From: CAVTQZ01 sp963737015
GTDB lineage: Bacteria > Actinomycetota > Acidimicrobiia > Acidimicrobiales > UBA8190
Assembly (NCBI GenBank): GCA_963737015.1
Contig: CAVTQZ010000001.1
Coordinates: 2,649,060-2,713,059, forward strand
Direction of reading: 5' to 3'
DNA length: 64,000 bases
Positions 27,530 to 36,039 of this stretch are shown here, piece after piece (the stretch's first letter is position 1; each line of letters begins with the position of its first letter). The notes under the pieces were generated by a model. It was not told the DNA's origin. It did not search any database and worked only from the letters and a program-made list of their open reading frames with translations. A program made the position numbers and the translations under genes.

Positions 27530-27975
27530 TCATCGGACCACGATCGACCCGAGCAGTCGCCAGTTCGGCTTGCCGGCATAGAGCAGCGCTCGTATTCGGT
27601 AGTTCTTGAAGTTTCGGAAGCGAAACCGATCCTCTTGATGCGCTTCACGAGATTGTTGAGCGCCTCGGTAGGGCCGTTGGACACCTTCGCCAGGTGGTAG
27701 TTGCAGATCTTGTCGAACCACTTCCCGATGGTCTTTTCGAGTCTCTGAATCTCCGGTGGCATCGAGCGTTTGCGGCAGTGACGCTCGAGGTCTCGAAGCA
27801 TCTGTCGGGCTTCTAAGCGGTCGTCTGCGCGGTAGAAGTCTCGGAGGCGCTCCTTTATGCGATAGGCGATCGCCACCTCGGCATTCGGGTCGCCGAGCTC
27901 GAGAAGTGCCTGAAGACGCTCGGTGGCACCGGAGTCGAGACGCTCCTCTGCTGTGAGAAGCCTTCGTGGTGCAGG
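27530..27975 (-). pseudogene. ISL3-family transposase remnant
   Basis: Reading across one frameshift near 27620 gives the C-terminal part of an ISL3 transposase: IAYRIKERLRDFYR, VSNGPTEALNNLVKRIKR, then in the next frame FRNFKNYRIRALLYAG. The N-terminal zinc finger and the first catalytic Asp are missing. No flanking repeats seen. Decayed insertion inside element A. Confidence 0.75.
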
Positions 27976-28456
27976 TAGAGCAGGTCTTGTCTTCGTCCCC
28001 TGTGTCCGAGAGTCTCTGTCTGGACGCGCCGGCGGACATCGTCCAAGTGACCTGCCCCCGATTACGAGTCCACCTGATCCGCTGGAGGGGTCAGGTCAAT
28101 TCTCCATATCTATCGGGTTGGCGCTGCAAGCGTGCAAGGCTCCGGGCCCGGCAATAAGCGGTTGGCATGAACAAGGTTCATATACCCGAACGACGTTCCA
28201 ATCTCCGATCCTAGAGTGAACTCTTCGGAGCCTGGCTACACGCTCCTCCCCTGATTTGGCGGCTCTCGGATGCCGCCGGCGGAAGCGCCTCCTTCCCCTA
28301 CGCCCAAAGGAATGCGCTTATCTCTTACACAGCGCCACCGTGCGTGAGATAGCGAAAGGTAGAAATAATTGGGGGGTCGCCGTGGCTTTCCATGAAAAAC
28401 CTGCGGAGAGGGATGGTGTGTCGAGAACCGGCATCCTAAGGATCATGCGACCATCG
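27976..28456. other. Stretch without a supported gene
   Basis: About 480 bp between the transposase remnant and the winged-helix gene. Short open frames here lack plausible proteins. Nothing else recognised. Confidence 0.4.
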
Positions 28457-28978
28457 CTAGGGATCGAACAGCTGGCCCTGGTTGCAATCGGGCGGATCAG
28501 GCCTGCGTCTTCGCAACGTTGTGCCGCCCGGCTCTATGTGGACGTTCGCTCGTTCCCTTGATATGGAGACTCGGTTTCCAGCGTCAGATCGCTCGCCATC
28601 TCGACGGGAACGCATGAGGTGGTTAGAGCTTGAGCCGAGCTTGTCCGACTCGGATACAGCGATATGAGTGTCCTTCCGTGATGCTTTGGCGCTCACTCCA
28701 TCGGGGAGGTTGATCTGGTAGCCCGAACGTGTCCTACCCTCACGCGTTCGAACGTTACAGCGGCTGACGAAACCCTCAGCGCCCAAAGCCGCGAGCGCTT
28801 TTGCAGCGGTGTCTTTTGTCATCCCGAGATTCTGGGCGATGCTCCTTGCACCAACAGGAGCGACCCATTCGCCGGCTTCGCGGTGCGCAGCGAGCGCGAC
28901 ATCCTCAAGGACGGCCCATGTGAGCCATCCGAGGCGTCGGCGCCATGGCCGGCTTCGCTCGTCCAGTTCGAGTTCCAC
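28457..28978 (-). CDS. Winged-helix DNA-binding protein of element A
   Basis: 173 aa. Residues 15-95 form a helix-turn-helix with a wing: ARSIAQNLGMTKDTAAKALAALGAEGFV is a classic recognition helix region, followed by the strand pair RTREGRTRSGYQI. The tail is charged and probably disordered. It lies 8 bp after the excisionase-like gene and likely regulates excision or replication of the element. Confidence 0.68.
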   Translation of the reverse strand: MELELDERSRPWRRRLGWLTWAVLEDVALAAHREAGEWVAPVGARSIAQNLGMTKDTAAKALAALGAEGFVSRCNVRTREGRTRSGYQINLPDGVSAKASRKDTHIAVSESDKLGSSSNHLMRSRRDGERSDAGNRVSISRERANVHIEPGGTTLRRRRPDPPDCNQGQLFDP

Positions 28979-28986
28979 GCTCGTTT

Positions 28987-29202
28987 CTACGCGTCGATGA
29001 GTCGCCGCACGATGTACGCCTCGATCTCGCTCCTCGGAACGAGCAGGCGTCTACCGGTGCGGATCGAACGCAGCTCACCCGAACCGATCAACTCGCGAGT
29101 CTTGGTCTTCCCGATACCGAGCAACAGCGCTGCCTCTCCGACTGGGAACGCGAGGCGTTCGGGAATGTGTTCGGCACTTGCAGCGCCCTGTTCATCGCTC
29201 AT
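28987..29202 (-). CDS. Excisionase-like MerR/AlpA-type DNA-binding protein
   Basis: 71 aa. Helix-turn-helix LAFPVGEAALLLGIGKTKTRELI followed by the wing GELRSIRTGRRLLVPRSEIE, the standard helix_turn_helix_17 excisionase pattern. Located between winged-helix gene and integrase, the usual recombination-directionality-factor position. Confidence 0.8.
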   Translation of the reverse strand: MSDEQGAASAEHIPERLAFPVGEAALLLGIGKTKTRELIGSGELRSIRTGRRLLVPRSEIEAYIVRRLIDA

Positions 29203-29712
29203 GGTGTCGCTCCTGATATCGCAGTGAACTACCAGAAATCACCATAACGATTGCGCGAACTTACGAAAGTCGGCCCTCCTGTTGGTACGTGGCGCCACCC
29301 TTAGCTAGGTTTCGCCACGGTTTGCAACACTTTTCCAACCGCTATGCAACGCTCGTCCACATTCGTCGATTCTGATCAACTCGAAATGTTTGAAAAATCG
29401 AAACTCCACGAACGAGACAGCGAATCTGTGTCACAAACCGACTTCATCGCCCTCCCGAGCGGTTCCCCCAGTCCGGCACGAACGCCACATTCCCACCCCG
29501 TTCTATGACACGCGTGTCATCGCGCGTCCATCGCGCGGACGGGGAAAATCGCGGTGTGGCGCCGAAAGTCGCACCACGCACCTGACCTGCCGTTATGCAT
29601 CACGAGGTATCGCCGAAAACCGGGCCGGGAAGTTTGTAGCGATAGCGCTCAACTAGCGATGGAAGGCCGGCGCACGCTCAGTACCACGTCGGGAGCAGGC
29701 GTCTTGATCGCC
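29203..29712. other. Regulatory gap between excisionase-like gene and integrase
   Basis: About 510 bp without a gene I can support. It contains a 16-bp palindrome at 29505-29520. Both neighbouring genes read leftward, so this gap holds the promoter of the excisionase-like gene. Confidence 0.4.
29505..29520. promoter_or_regulatory. Palindromic operator candidate
   Basis: ATGACACGCGTGTCAT is a perfect 16-bp palindrome about 300 bp upstream of the excisionase-like start. It is a plausible dimeric repressor site; the binding protein is unknown. Confidence 0.4.
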
Positions 29713-30906
29713 CTAAGCAGAAGCACCCTGTACCGCGGAACGCCTTGGCGTCTTGTCCTGGGGTGCCAAGATGCGACCTAGCGCTGCTGCCGCCTTGCGA
29801 TCTCGTTCAGGGAGAGCGTGAGCGTACACACGAAGTGTCATGCTGGCGTCAGCGTGTCCGAGGCGCCCAGCCACGGTTCGCACGTCATGCCCCGCTGCGA
29901 TCAACTCAGTAGCGGAGAAATGGCGAAGCTCATGAAAATGCATGTTCGCGCCCACAGCGCTCGCCATCCTGATCATGAAATCCGTAACGACGTTCGGACG
30001 AAGAGGCTCTGCACCTGTCGGCGAGCGACTAAACATAAAGCCATCTGGAGGTACCAACAATCCGAGTTCACGGGCGAGTTCGTCGACGTCAGCTCGATAC
30101 CGCTTCAACACCATCTTCGCCTGCGCGTCAAGAGCCACGCGACGTGCTTGGTGAGTCTTGGTGGGTTTCTCGGCCCATCCTTTTTTGGGAGTCTGATAGA
30201 CAGAACGGGCTATCGTAAGCGTGCCGCTCTCCAAGTTGAGATCAGACCACCGCAATGCGCAAAGCTCTCCCCGACGAGCTCCTGTTGCAGCCCCCAGGAA
30301 CAAAAGGACGGCCAGGCTCGGATCAACCTTCTCGGCGTGGGCTATGAACGCGCGCACAGTGCTGGCTTCAGGGGCTTTAGCCACTTCTGCGTGTACGGGC
30401 GGTGGCTGAGCTCGACGAGAGACATTCGTCACCACCAGTCCCCACCGTTCAGCCTGATGTAGTGCAGCGCCTAGCAAAGTGTGAACATGTCTAACGGACA
30501 GGGGCTTTAATCCCCGAGTTGTCAGCCGTGCATAGAGATCGTCGAGGTGCCGCGCCGTGAGTTTTGACAGTTTTATAGTTCCTAGGTCGGGAATCACAAT
30601 CTTTTCTACGATTCGGCGGTACTCCCTCATCGTCGTTGGCGATCGACCGAGCAGCTCGAGATGCTTTAGCCAATCATCGAGGAAATCTGCCAAAGTCGTG
30701 ATGCCAACGGAAACCTTCCCTTCGGAAACCTCGGTAACAAGCTTCGCCAACTCTCGCTCGGCGATCCGAGCACCCGCGCCTGGCCTTCGATCGGACGCGT
30801 AGACAGTTCTTGTAACGAGAACTGGAGAACCGTCGGGCCGGCGCCGGCCGGTGTAGGCGCGGAGCCGCCAGACCCCCGGTCTAACCTCGCGTTTGCTGCC
30901 TCTCAT
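29713..30906 (-). CDS. int: Tyrosine recombinase (integrase) of element A
   Basis: 397 aa. SAM-like core-binding region at about 70-160 (TLADFLDDWLKHLE, TTMREYRRIVEKIVIP) and a catalytic domain with Arg211 (TGARRGEL), Lys near 250, HELRH (His325, Arg328), His351 (LGHADASMT) and Tyr361. It recombines attP with the anticodon-loop region of tRNA-Ser(CGA). The gene begins 78 bp from the right attachment site, as usual for tRNA-targeting integrases. Confidence 0.95.
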   Translation of the reverse strand: MRGSKREVRPGVWRLRAYTGRRRPDGSPVLVTRTVYASDRRPGAGARIAERELAKLVTEVSEGKVSVGITTLADFLDDWLKHLELLGRSPTTMREYRRIVEKIVIPDLGTIKLSKLTARHLDDLYARLTTRGLKPLSVRHVHTLLGAALHQAERWGLVVTNVSRRAQPPPVHAEVAKAPEASTVRAFIAHAEKVDPSLAVLLFLGAATGARRGELCALRWSDLNLESGTLTIARSVYQTPKKGWAEKPTKTHQARRVALDAQAKMVLKRYRADVDELARELGLLVPPDGFMFSRSPTGAEPLRPNVVTDFMIRMASAVGANMHFHELRHFSATELIAAGHDVRTVAGRLGHADASMTLRVYAHALPERDRKAAAALGRILAPQDKTPRRSAVQGASA

Positions 30907-30984
30907 AGCATCAACTTAGCTTTGTTGCTCCGGAGTTGCTCCGAGGGCGGTCTGGGCCGACGGATCCGCTGCGTTTACCCAGCT

Positions 30985-31024
30985 GGAGGAGTGCGAGAGC
31001 GGACGAATCGGACGGTCTCGAAAA
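30985..31024 (+). repeat. Right attachment site of element A
   Basis: Direct repeat of 17223-17262 with 40 of 40 identities, ending at the first base after the anticodon loop. It defines the element edges and places the crossover at or before the loop. Confidence 0.88.
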
Positions 31025-31071
31025 CCGTTGTGGTCGTTAGGCCACCGTGGGTTCGAATCCCACCTCCTCCG
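30985..31071 (+). tRNA. tRNA-Ser(CGA)
   Basis: 87 nt. Acceptor GGAGGAG pairs with CTCCTCC (31064-31070), discriminator G. Anticodon stem ACGGT/ACCGT with loop CTCGAAA, anticodon CGA. Long variable arm present. The 5' 40 nt come from element A and the rest from the right side, so the restored tRNA is a hybrid. CCA not encoded. Confidence 0.94.
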
Positions 31072-31115
31072 CAGGCTGCTGAAATGCCATCGCTGGCTTT
31101 CAGCGAAACGTACGG

Positions 31116-32342
31116 TCAGCGGTAAGTCGAGTGTGCCTCGACCACCGCTCGATAGGCCGGAAGGCTCCGGGCTGCATCGAGGACGAGCTTCTTGATTCGC
31201 CCGGCCACGCTTCGCGGATGACCCGCCGGTAGGTCTCGAGTGAACCAGTAGAGGTTGGACGGGGAATGAGTCCGCCGCTTGCCTTTCAGCCCTCTGCTCG
31301 TCAGCGCGCGGGCTGCCGTGCCGGGAGCGGAGAGGAGCAGAAGAAGGTCCGGATTGAGGCTTCCACGCAACTGGTCATCGAACAGCCGCAGGAGCTTCGC
31401 GGCTTGCTTCGGCGCTTCGACCGCACCGCCTGCGCCTATCGCTTCGACACTCCGGTGGGCGGCCGCACTCTGAGAGCCTGAAGCAACGAGACGAAACATG
31501 GCGAGCGCCGGCGCGAGCATCAGGGCGTCCTTTGCGGCGGCGGCGAATTCAAAAGGATCCCAGCGGGGCTGATCGAGCTCACACCAGGCCACCAGGTCGC
31601 AAAGGTCCTTGATTGTGGACGCCGGCATGAACCAGTCACGAAGCGCATGCTGGATCGTGAGCAACATCGCGTCTACAGGACCTGGGACCCGAATCTGGGC
31701 GCCTGCGAGGTCCGCCTTCTCAGCGCGCGACACAAGAGTGGCGGCAGTCATCCGAGCAGGCGGATTGCGTCCCAGAGTCCAATGGAGATCGATCTCCGAA
31801 CCCTCGGCATTGGTCATTATGAGCGCTTGGGGAACCATCCTCGGCAGATCCGCTCGGGGAGCGATCCATGTGTCGAAGTCCTCGATCCGGAATCCCTCCT
31901 CCGGCATGTAGCCGGCTTCGGTCAGTACGCGGCACGCGTCTCGCAGGCTCTCGGGTTCGATGAGCACGTCGCAGTCGCTGACCATTCTCAGTGCCGGCTC
32001 ACGGTAGAGGTTCGCGATGAGGCCGACCCCCTTGAAGACCAGGTAAGGCAGGCCCGCATCTTCGAGGCGGCCTGCGATATCGACCGTGCGATGCACGGTA
32101 AGGGTGGTTTCCGCCGCTGCTCTCGCCGACATCGCGTCGAGCATGCTGCGCGCTTCGGCGTCCACCACTCCGCCGAGCGCCTTCGATCGCCGGCGCACTC
32201 GGGGAATCACACGCCATGCGTTCGCCAGGTTGACGAGAGATCGCCACTGTCGCGACTGAGGCCCACCTCGCTGTCTCGCGAGCTGAGTCCGGGGTCCCGA
32301 GAACCAGGGAGAAGACCGCTCGACGCTGCCGTTCGAGATCAG
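31116..32342 (-). CDS. PF14907-type nucleotidyltransferase of the RiPP-like operon
   Basis: The conserved N-terminal helix region (about RQWRSLVNLANAWRVIPRV) lies upstream of the first GTG (32210). The frame stays open to a CTG at 32342 that overlaps the previous stop as CTGA, giving 408 aa, normal for the family. Core motifs: LPYLVFKGVGLIANLY and MVSDCDVLI (the Asp pair binds metal) and EIDLHWTLG. Relatives sit in lasso-peptide clusters with HprK-like kinases, where they are thought to modify a phosphorylated peptide. Last gene of the operon. If CTG is not used, translation starts at 32210 with 364 aa. Confidence 0.72.
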   Translation of the reverse strand: MISNGSVERSSPWFSGPRTQLARQRGGPQSRQWRSLVNLANAWRVIPRVRRRSKALGGVVDAEARSMLDAMSARAAAETTLTVHRTVDIAGRLEDAGLPYLVFKGVGLIANLYREPALRMVSDCDVLIEPESLRDACRVLTEAGYMPEEGFRIEDFDTWIAPRADLPRMVPQALIMTNAEGSEIDLHWTLGRNPPARMTAATLVSRAEKADLAGAQIRVPGPVDAMLLTIQHALRDWFMPASTIKDLCDLVAWCELDQPRWDPFEFAAAAKDALMLAPALAMFRLVASGSQSAAAHRSVEAIGAGGAVEAPKQAAKLLRLFDDQLRGSLNPDLLLLLSAPGTAARALTSRGLKGKRRTHSPSNLYWFTRDLPAGHPRSVAGRIKKLVLDAARSLPAYRAVVEAHSTYR

Positions 32343-32827
32343 TGGGCGACGGGATCGAGTCTCACCTCCCGCACCCTTGCGATCGCAACGTCTGGCGGGG
32401 CTTCGAGCATGGTGCCGTCGAGGGTCACCCAGGCGTGACCGCGGAGCCTGTCACCGTCGAACCTCGGTGGCTCGAGCCCGAAGTGGAACTTCAGGTCACT
32501 TCTCCCCGGATCGAGAAAGCGGAACAGGGTCAGCGCTCTGAGATAACAGTTGTCCCGGTCGCGGAAGAACGATCTCGACAACCAGATGCTGCGCAGCTGG
32601 ACGATCCGCCGGTGAGCGTCAGAGACGTCACGTGCATGGGGTCGAGAAGCGCTTTCGATCCGTGCAAGGAAGCGACGGATGTCCTGGCGGTCGAGATCGG
32701 CCGGTACCGTTCGGATGAACCAGCCGATCCTGAGGAACAGGACGAGGTCGCGGCCACCCCTCATCTTGACCCAGAGCCGGCCCAGCCTCTGCGCGGGAGA
32801 TCGCGCCCTCGTTCTGCTCGTCACCAT
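32339..32827 (-). CDS. Lasso-peptide B2-type protease (transglutaminase fold)
   Basis: 162 aa, normal for the stand-alone B2 protein (Transglut_core3). Catalytic triad visible: Cys94 (RDNCYLRAL), His131 (LRGHAWV) and Asp137 (TLDGTMLE). B2 proteins cut the leader from a RiPP precursor bound by a PqqD-like B1 partner, which is encoded five genes upstream. Its ATG overlaps the end of the glycosyltransferase gene by 7 bp. Confidence 0.85.
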   Translation of the reverse strand: MVTSRTRARSPAQRLGRLWVKMRGGRDLVLFLRIGWFIRTVPADLDRQDIRRFLARIESASRPHARDVSDAHRRIVQLRSIWLSRSFFRDRDNCYLRALTLFRFLDPGRSDLKFHFGLEPPRFDGDRLRGHAWVTLDGTMLEAPPDVAIARVREVRLDPVAH

Positions 32828-33714
32828 GCGGCGCGCTCACGAGGATTCCAGTATGTGCTCAAGAAACCGGCCTGTTGCGCGAGATGCTTCACAAACGATC
32901 CGCGTCGGAACAGGGCGCCGTCGTCGGAACCAGGCTGACAGGCAGAGAGCCCTTCGCGCGCCACCGTCCCCCATGCCCTGACCTCGCGCCATGGCGACCA
33001 GCCCAATGCATCGGGATGATGGATGGCGAACTGCGCGTAGCCCTTGCCGTAGGAGAATTGCTGACGCAAGAACTGGGCCCATGTGTCGCGGTGGTGGTGT
33101 AGGACAACTGCACGTGGCTCGAAGACGAAACCACCCTTGTCGAACGCGCGCAGCCTGGTGTGCAGGTCGCATGCCTCGTACGATACGTATCGGGCATCGA
33201 ACCCCTCGACCGCCTCGAGCGCGTCCCGCCGGTACACGACGTTTCCCGAAGGAGCGAATGGAAACCGCGGGTGTGAAAGATGACGTTCTGCGTCGAGACC
33301 TCCCGAAATGTCCACGAAGCGAGACGCACGCGACTGGGAGGGAAAGCCCACGGTCCGCCCCGCAGCGCCGAGCATGGGAACGTCTTCAGTGTCCGACGGT
33401 CTCACCGCTGCCATCAGACGGGTGAGCCAATCCCTGGAGGGTGCGCAGTCGGCGTCGGTGAATGCGATCCACGAGCTGCCCGTAGCTCGCCACCCCACGT
33501 TGCGTGCGGCGCCTGCACCGGCGTGAGACTGACGGATGACTCGGGCGCCGTAGCGGTCGGCGATCGTCGCCGAGGCATCGTCCGATCCGTCGTCGACCAC
33601 GATGATCTCGAAAGCGCCTCGGTCGAACGATTGCTTCGATAGAGACTGAAGGCAGGTTGCCAGGGTCCGCTCCCCGTTGAACACAGGCACTACCACGCTC
33701 ACGAGCCTGTTCAT
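32821..33714 (-). CDS. GT2-family glycosyltransferase (second of two)
   Basis: 297 aa from ATG 33714 (ATGA overlap). GT-A fold: VSVVVPVFNGERTL at the N terminus, the EIIVVDDGSDD strand, DxD-like TDADCAP and a C-terminal part with FAPSGNVVYRRDAL and YVSYEACDLHTRLR. Uses a nucleotide sugar. No membrane helix. About the same plan as the preceding glycosyltransferase, so likely a duplication with a changed acceptor or donor. Inside the RiPP-like operon it may glycosylate the peptide product. Confidence 0.85.
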   Translation of the reverse strand: MNRLVSVVVPVFNGERTLATCLQSLSKQSFDRGAFEIIVVDDGSDDASATIADRYGARVIRQSHAGAGAARNVGWRATGSSWIAFTDADCAPSRDWLTRLMAAVRPSDTEDVPMLGAAGRTVGFPSQSRASRFVDISGGLDAERHLSHPRFPFAPSGNVVYRRDALEAVEGFDARYVSYEACDLHTRLRAFDKGGFVFEPRAVVLHHHRDTWAQFLRQQFSYGKGYAQFAIHHPDALGWSPWREVRAWGTVAREGLSACQPGSDDGALFRRGSFVKHLAQQAGFLSTYWNPRERAAW

Positions 33715-34643
33715 CGGGTCTGCCTCGAACCATTCTTTCGATAGGGCCGGCGCTCGCGATGGCGGTACATGCTTTGGAACCCGCGCCAGTGCCACCAGGT
33801 CCACATGCGATGGAACTTGGAGAACTCGAGTCGTTCATCGGAACCGAGACCGACGAGACGGCCTAGTCCCCGAACCGGCGGATCGATGCTCGCGCGAAGC
33901 AGACGGACAGTGACTTTGAGTGTCTTCATGAGGTCCCATCGCACGGCGTCGGGGTACCGGAGGTAGATGTCTGCTGCTCCCTCGCCGTAGATCCACGCCT
34001 GTTTCCTGAGCCCCTCGGCTGTCGGCCTGTAATGATGGAACGTGACCGCCTCGGGCCTGTAGACGATCTCTCCCGGGTACTCGCGCAGAACGCGGTACGA
34101 GAAGTCGACGTCCTCGGCAGTGGGCATGTCGTTCGCAAATCCTCCGATGCGAATGGCCGCCTCCCGGCGAACCGCCATGTTCCCCGTCGGTGCGAACGGG
34201 AAAGGCTGACGTTGGACTGCTGTCTTTGTGTCCCACGCTTCAGAGGCAGCCGTGAAGCGCTCTGCGGCGGTGCTCGGTCTGTACGCCAGTATGTGGCCGG
34301 CGGCGATCACGACACTTTCGTCGGAGAAGGGCTCTACGAGTGCCGATAGCCAGCGCCGCGTCGGGAGCATGTCGGCATCGACGAAGACTACGACTTCCCC
34401 CTGCGTCTGATACAGGCCTCGATTACGAGCTGCGGCGGGCCCTCGAAGTGGCTCCTCGAGGAGCTTGGCCACGCCGCAGGCGCGCACGATTTCTTGTGAA
34501 CCGTCTGTAGAGCCGTTGTCGACCACCACTATTTCAAGGTCACGCCTCGCTTCAGCCTGGTTAGCGAGCCCCCTGAGCAGGTCTCCAAGCGTCTGAGCCC
34601 CGTTCAGTACGGGAACCACCACGCTCACACTCGGCGCGCTCAC
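33711..34643 (-). CDS. GT2-family glycosyltransferase (first of two)
   Basis: 310 aa from GTG 34643, overlapping the kinase stop (GTGA). Motifs: VSVVVPVLNGAQTL, IVVVDNGSTDGS, VVVFVDADMLPTRRW, FAPTGNMAVRREAAI and the ED pair in PTAEDVDFSYRVL. Family 2, inverting, nucleotide-sugar dependent. The C-terminal 80 residues are amphipathic and Trp/Arg-rich and may touch the membrane. Coupled on both sides to neighbours, so its activity belongs to the operon's pathway. Confidence 0.86.
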   Translation of the reverse strand: MSAPSVSVVVPVLNGAQTLGDLLRGLANQAEARRDLEIVVVDNGSTDGSQEIVRACGVAKLLEEPLRGPAAARNRGLYQTQGEVVVFVDADMLPTRRWLSALVEPFSDESVVIAAGHILAYRPSTAAERFTAASEAWDTKTAVQRQPFPFAPTGNMAVRREAAIRIGGFANDMPTAEDVDFSYRVLREYPGEIVYRPEAVTFHHYRPTAEGLRKQAWIYGEGAADIYLRYPDAVRWDLMKTLKVTVRLLRASIDPPVRGLGRLVGLGSDERLEFSKFHRMWTWWHWRGFQSMYRHRERRPYRKNGSRQTR

Positions 34644-35608
34644 GGCAACACTTTCTCGAGCAACGCGACCCCTTCGGCATCCTTGTAAGCGTCGGTGCCA
34701 ACTTGCACGTGGAGCCCCTCTAGATGGCGGCTCGCCGCCGCGAGAGTCTGCAAGATCTCACTCGCGAGTTCACGATCGGTCGGGATGGCCGTTTGACGCA
34801 TCAGAATAGGGAGGAGTTCGGATCGATCGATCTCTCGTACGACGACCCCGTCGATGTCGTCACGACGTTCCAACCTGATCACATGGGTCGGTTCGGTGCG
34901 CGGGGTTACGCCACCGGGCCAAATATCGCGGACCGATACCTTTCGTTTTTCGTTCCACGCGGAGTACGGCGGCAGGCTCTCGAGGTTGCCGACCTCAGGC
35001 AGCCACTCCCGCGTTCGCGGGTGCAGATTGAAGGTATGCATTAGCGCAGCCAATTCGGGTCGGCCTTCCGGATTCAAACGGAGAAGAACCTTGTCGTCGC
35101 CGAGCGTCTGCCATCCCCTCGCCACCAGTGCAGCCGTGATCGTGCTCTTTCCTCCGCCCGACGTGGCGCACACGATGAACGAGGCCTTCTCCGATCTCAC
35201 AGCTGCCACGTGCATGGGTACCCATGACGCGCGACGCCAGCCCGTGGTGAGCACGAGAACGATCAGATCATCGAGGTCCCCGATCTCGAAGCGGTCCTCC
35301 ACCTCGCCCTGCACCGCCAGCGTCCAGTTCTCGCCATTTGGTGTGAATTGACCGCGGGCCGCCATGCCCGACTCAGTTGCGGCGACCAGCCCGTCACGAG
35401 TGTGGTCGACAGACATGCGAGCGCAGCGGAGGAAGTCGCCCTTGACGTCCGCCACGGGTTCAGCGCTTGTCACGGACACGTGAACCGGCCGGTAGGGAGG
35501 CTGCCAATCGATGTCGTAGAGACCCAGATTCTTGGCTAGGAGGTCTCTCACCGTCCGGTACGGCGAACGGACTTCGATCTCGAGGGGGCCGCAGTGGAAT
35601 GTGGCCAA
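34640..35608 (-). CDS. HprK-like P-loop kinase of the RiPP-like operon
   Basis: 322 aa. P-loop TSGGGKST at about 149-156, preceded by the PMHVAAV strand (His133) and followed by LGDDKVLL (Asp171/172), the arrangement of HPr kinase C-terminal domains. HprK relatives in lasso-peptide operons phosphorylate the C-terminal Ser of the precursor; no PTS HPr is nearby. Starts 12 bp after the PqqD-like gene and is coupled to the glycosyltransferase downstream. Confidence 0.8.
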   Translation of the reverse strand: MATFHCGPLEIEVRSPYRTVRDLLAKNLGLYDIDWQPPYRPVHVSVTSAEPVADVKGDFLRCARMSVDHTRDGLVAATESGMAARGQFTPNGENWTLAVQGEVEDRFEIGDLDDLIVLVLTTGWRRASWVPMHVAAVRSEKASFIVCATSGGGKSTITAALVARGWQTLGDDKVLLRLNPEGRPELAALMHTFNLHPRTREWLPEVGNLESLPPYSAWNEKRKVSVRDIWPGGVTPRTEPTHVIRLERRDDIDGVVVREIDRSELLPILMRQTAIPTDRELASEILQTLAAASRHLEGLHVQVGTDAYKDAEGVALLEKVLP

Positions 35609-35620
35609 GGTCCGTGTGCC

Positions 35621-36031
35621 TTATTCGGCCACCGGAATGCTCGGGTCGAAGGCGCTCACAATTACCTTCTGTAGCGGCTCGGCCTGTTGCTCGATGGTCG
35701 GTCGAACCCACGAACCTGCCAGCTCTACCTGCGTAATGGTCTCGTGATCGACCTGCATGAGTAGGCCATTGTTTAGAAGGACGTCGATGGCATTCGCGAT
35801 GGCATCTTGGTCTTCGAGCTGAGCTCCCCAGTTCCGACACTCGGCTTGGACGAGCTCGAGGGTGGCGCCCGCCTCGAAGAGTTGGCTGATCGCCCAACCC
35901 GTTGTATTTGCAGCGTAGAAGTACTTGCTCTCGAGGTCGAGGAGCACGGCGCCTTCTTCGAGCACCGTGGCCACCACCTCAGGCCTGAGGGCGAGCGCTT
36001 GTGAGTTGTCGATCGGAGTCGATCCGGGCAT
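35621..36031 (-). CDS. PqqD-like RiPP recognition protein with an extra C-terminal tail
   Basis: 136 aa from ATG 36031. Residues about 12-95 are PqqD-like: LALRPEVVATVLEEGAVLLDLESKY, then NTTGWAISQLFEAGATLELV. PqqD/B1 proteins bind the leader of a RiPP precursor. About 40 further residues (96-136) follow, with a Trp-x-x-Pro (W108-P111) and a run ending in SAFDPSIPVAE; this tail is not usual and could be a fused precursor-like segment. First gene of the operon, with a -10-like box 8 nt upstream. Confidence 0.78.
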   Translation of the reverse strand: MPGSTPIDNSQALALRPEVVATVLEEGAVLLDLESKYFYAANTTGWAISQLFEAGATLELVQAECRNWGAQLEDQDAIANAIDVLLNNGLLMQVDHETITQVELAGSWVRPTIEQQAEPLQKVIVSAFDPSIPVAE

Positions 36032-36039
36032 GACGGCGG

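Larger units (their letters stand above)
17263..30984. mobile_element. Element A: integrated mobilizable element in tRNA-Ser(CGA)
   Basis: About 13.7 kb bounded by the 40-bp direct repeat of the tRNA 5' half. It contains integrase, excisionase-like and winged-helix genes at the right end, a truncated MobF relaxase, IS256 and ISL3-type pieces, and TIGR02391, DUF4062-STAND and unknown genes as cargo. The element supplies a new 5' half and so restores the tRNA at its right end. Loss of the relaxase C terminus suggests it no longer moves by its own conjugation. Confidence 0.82.
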
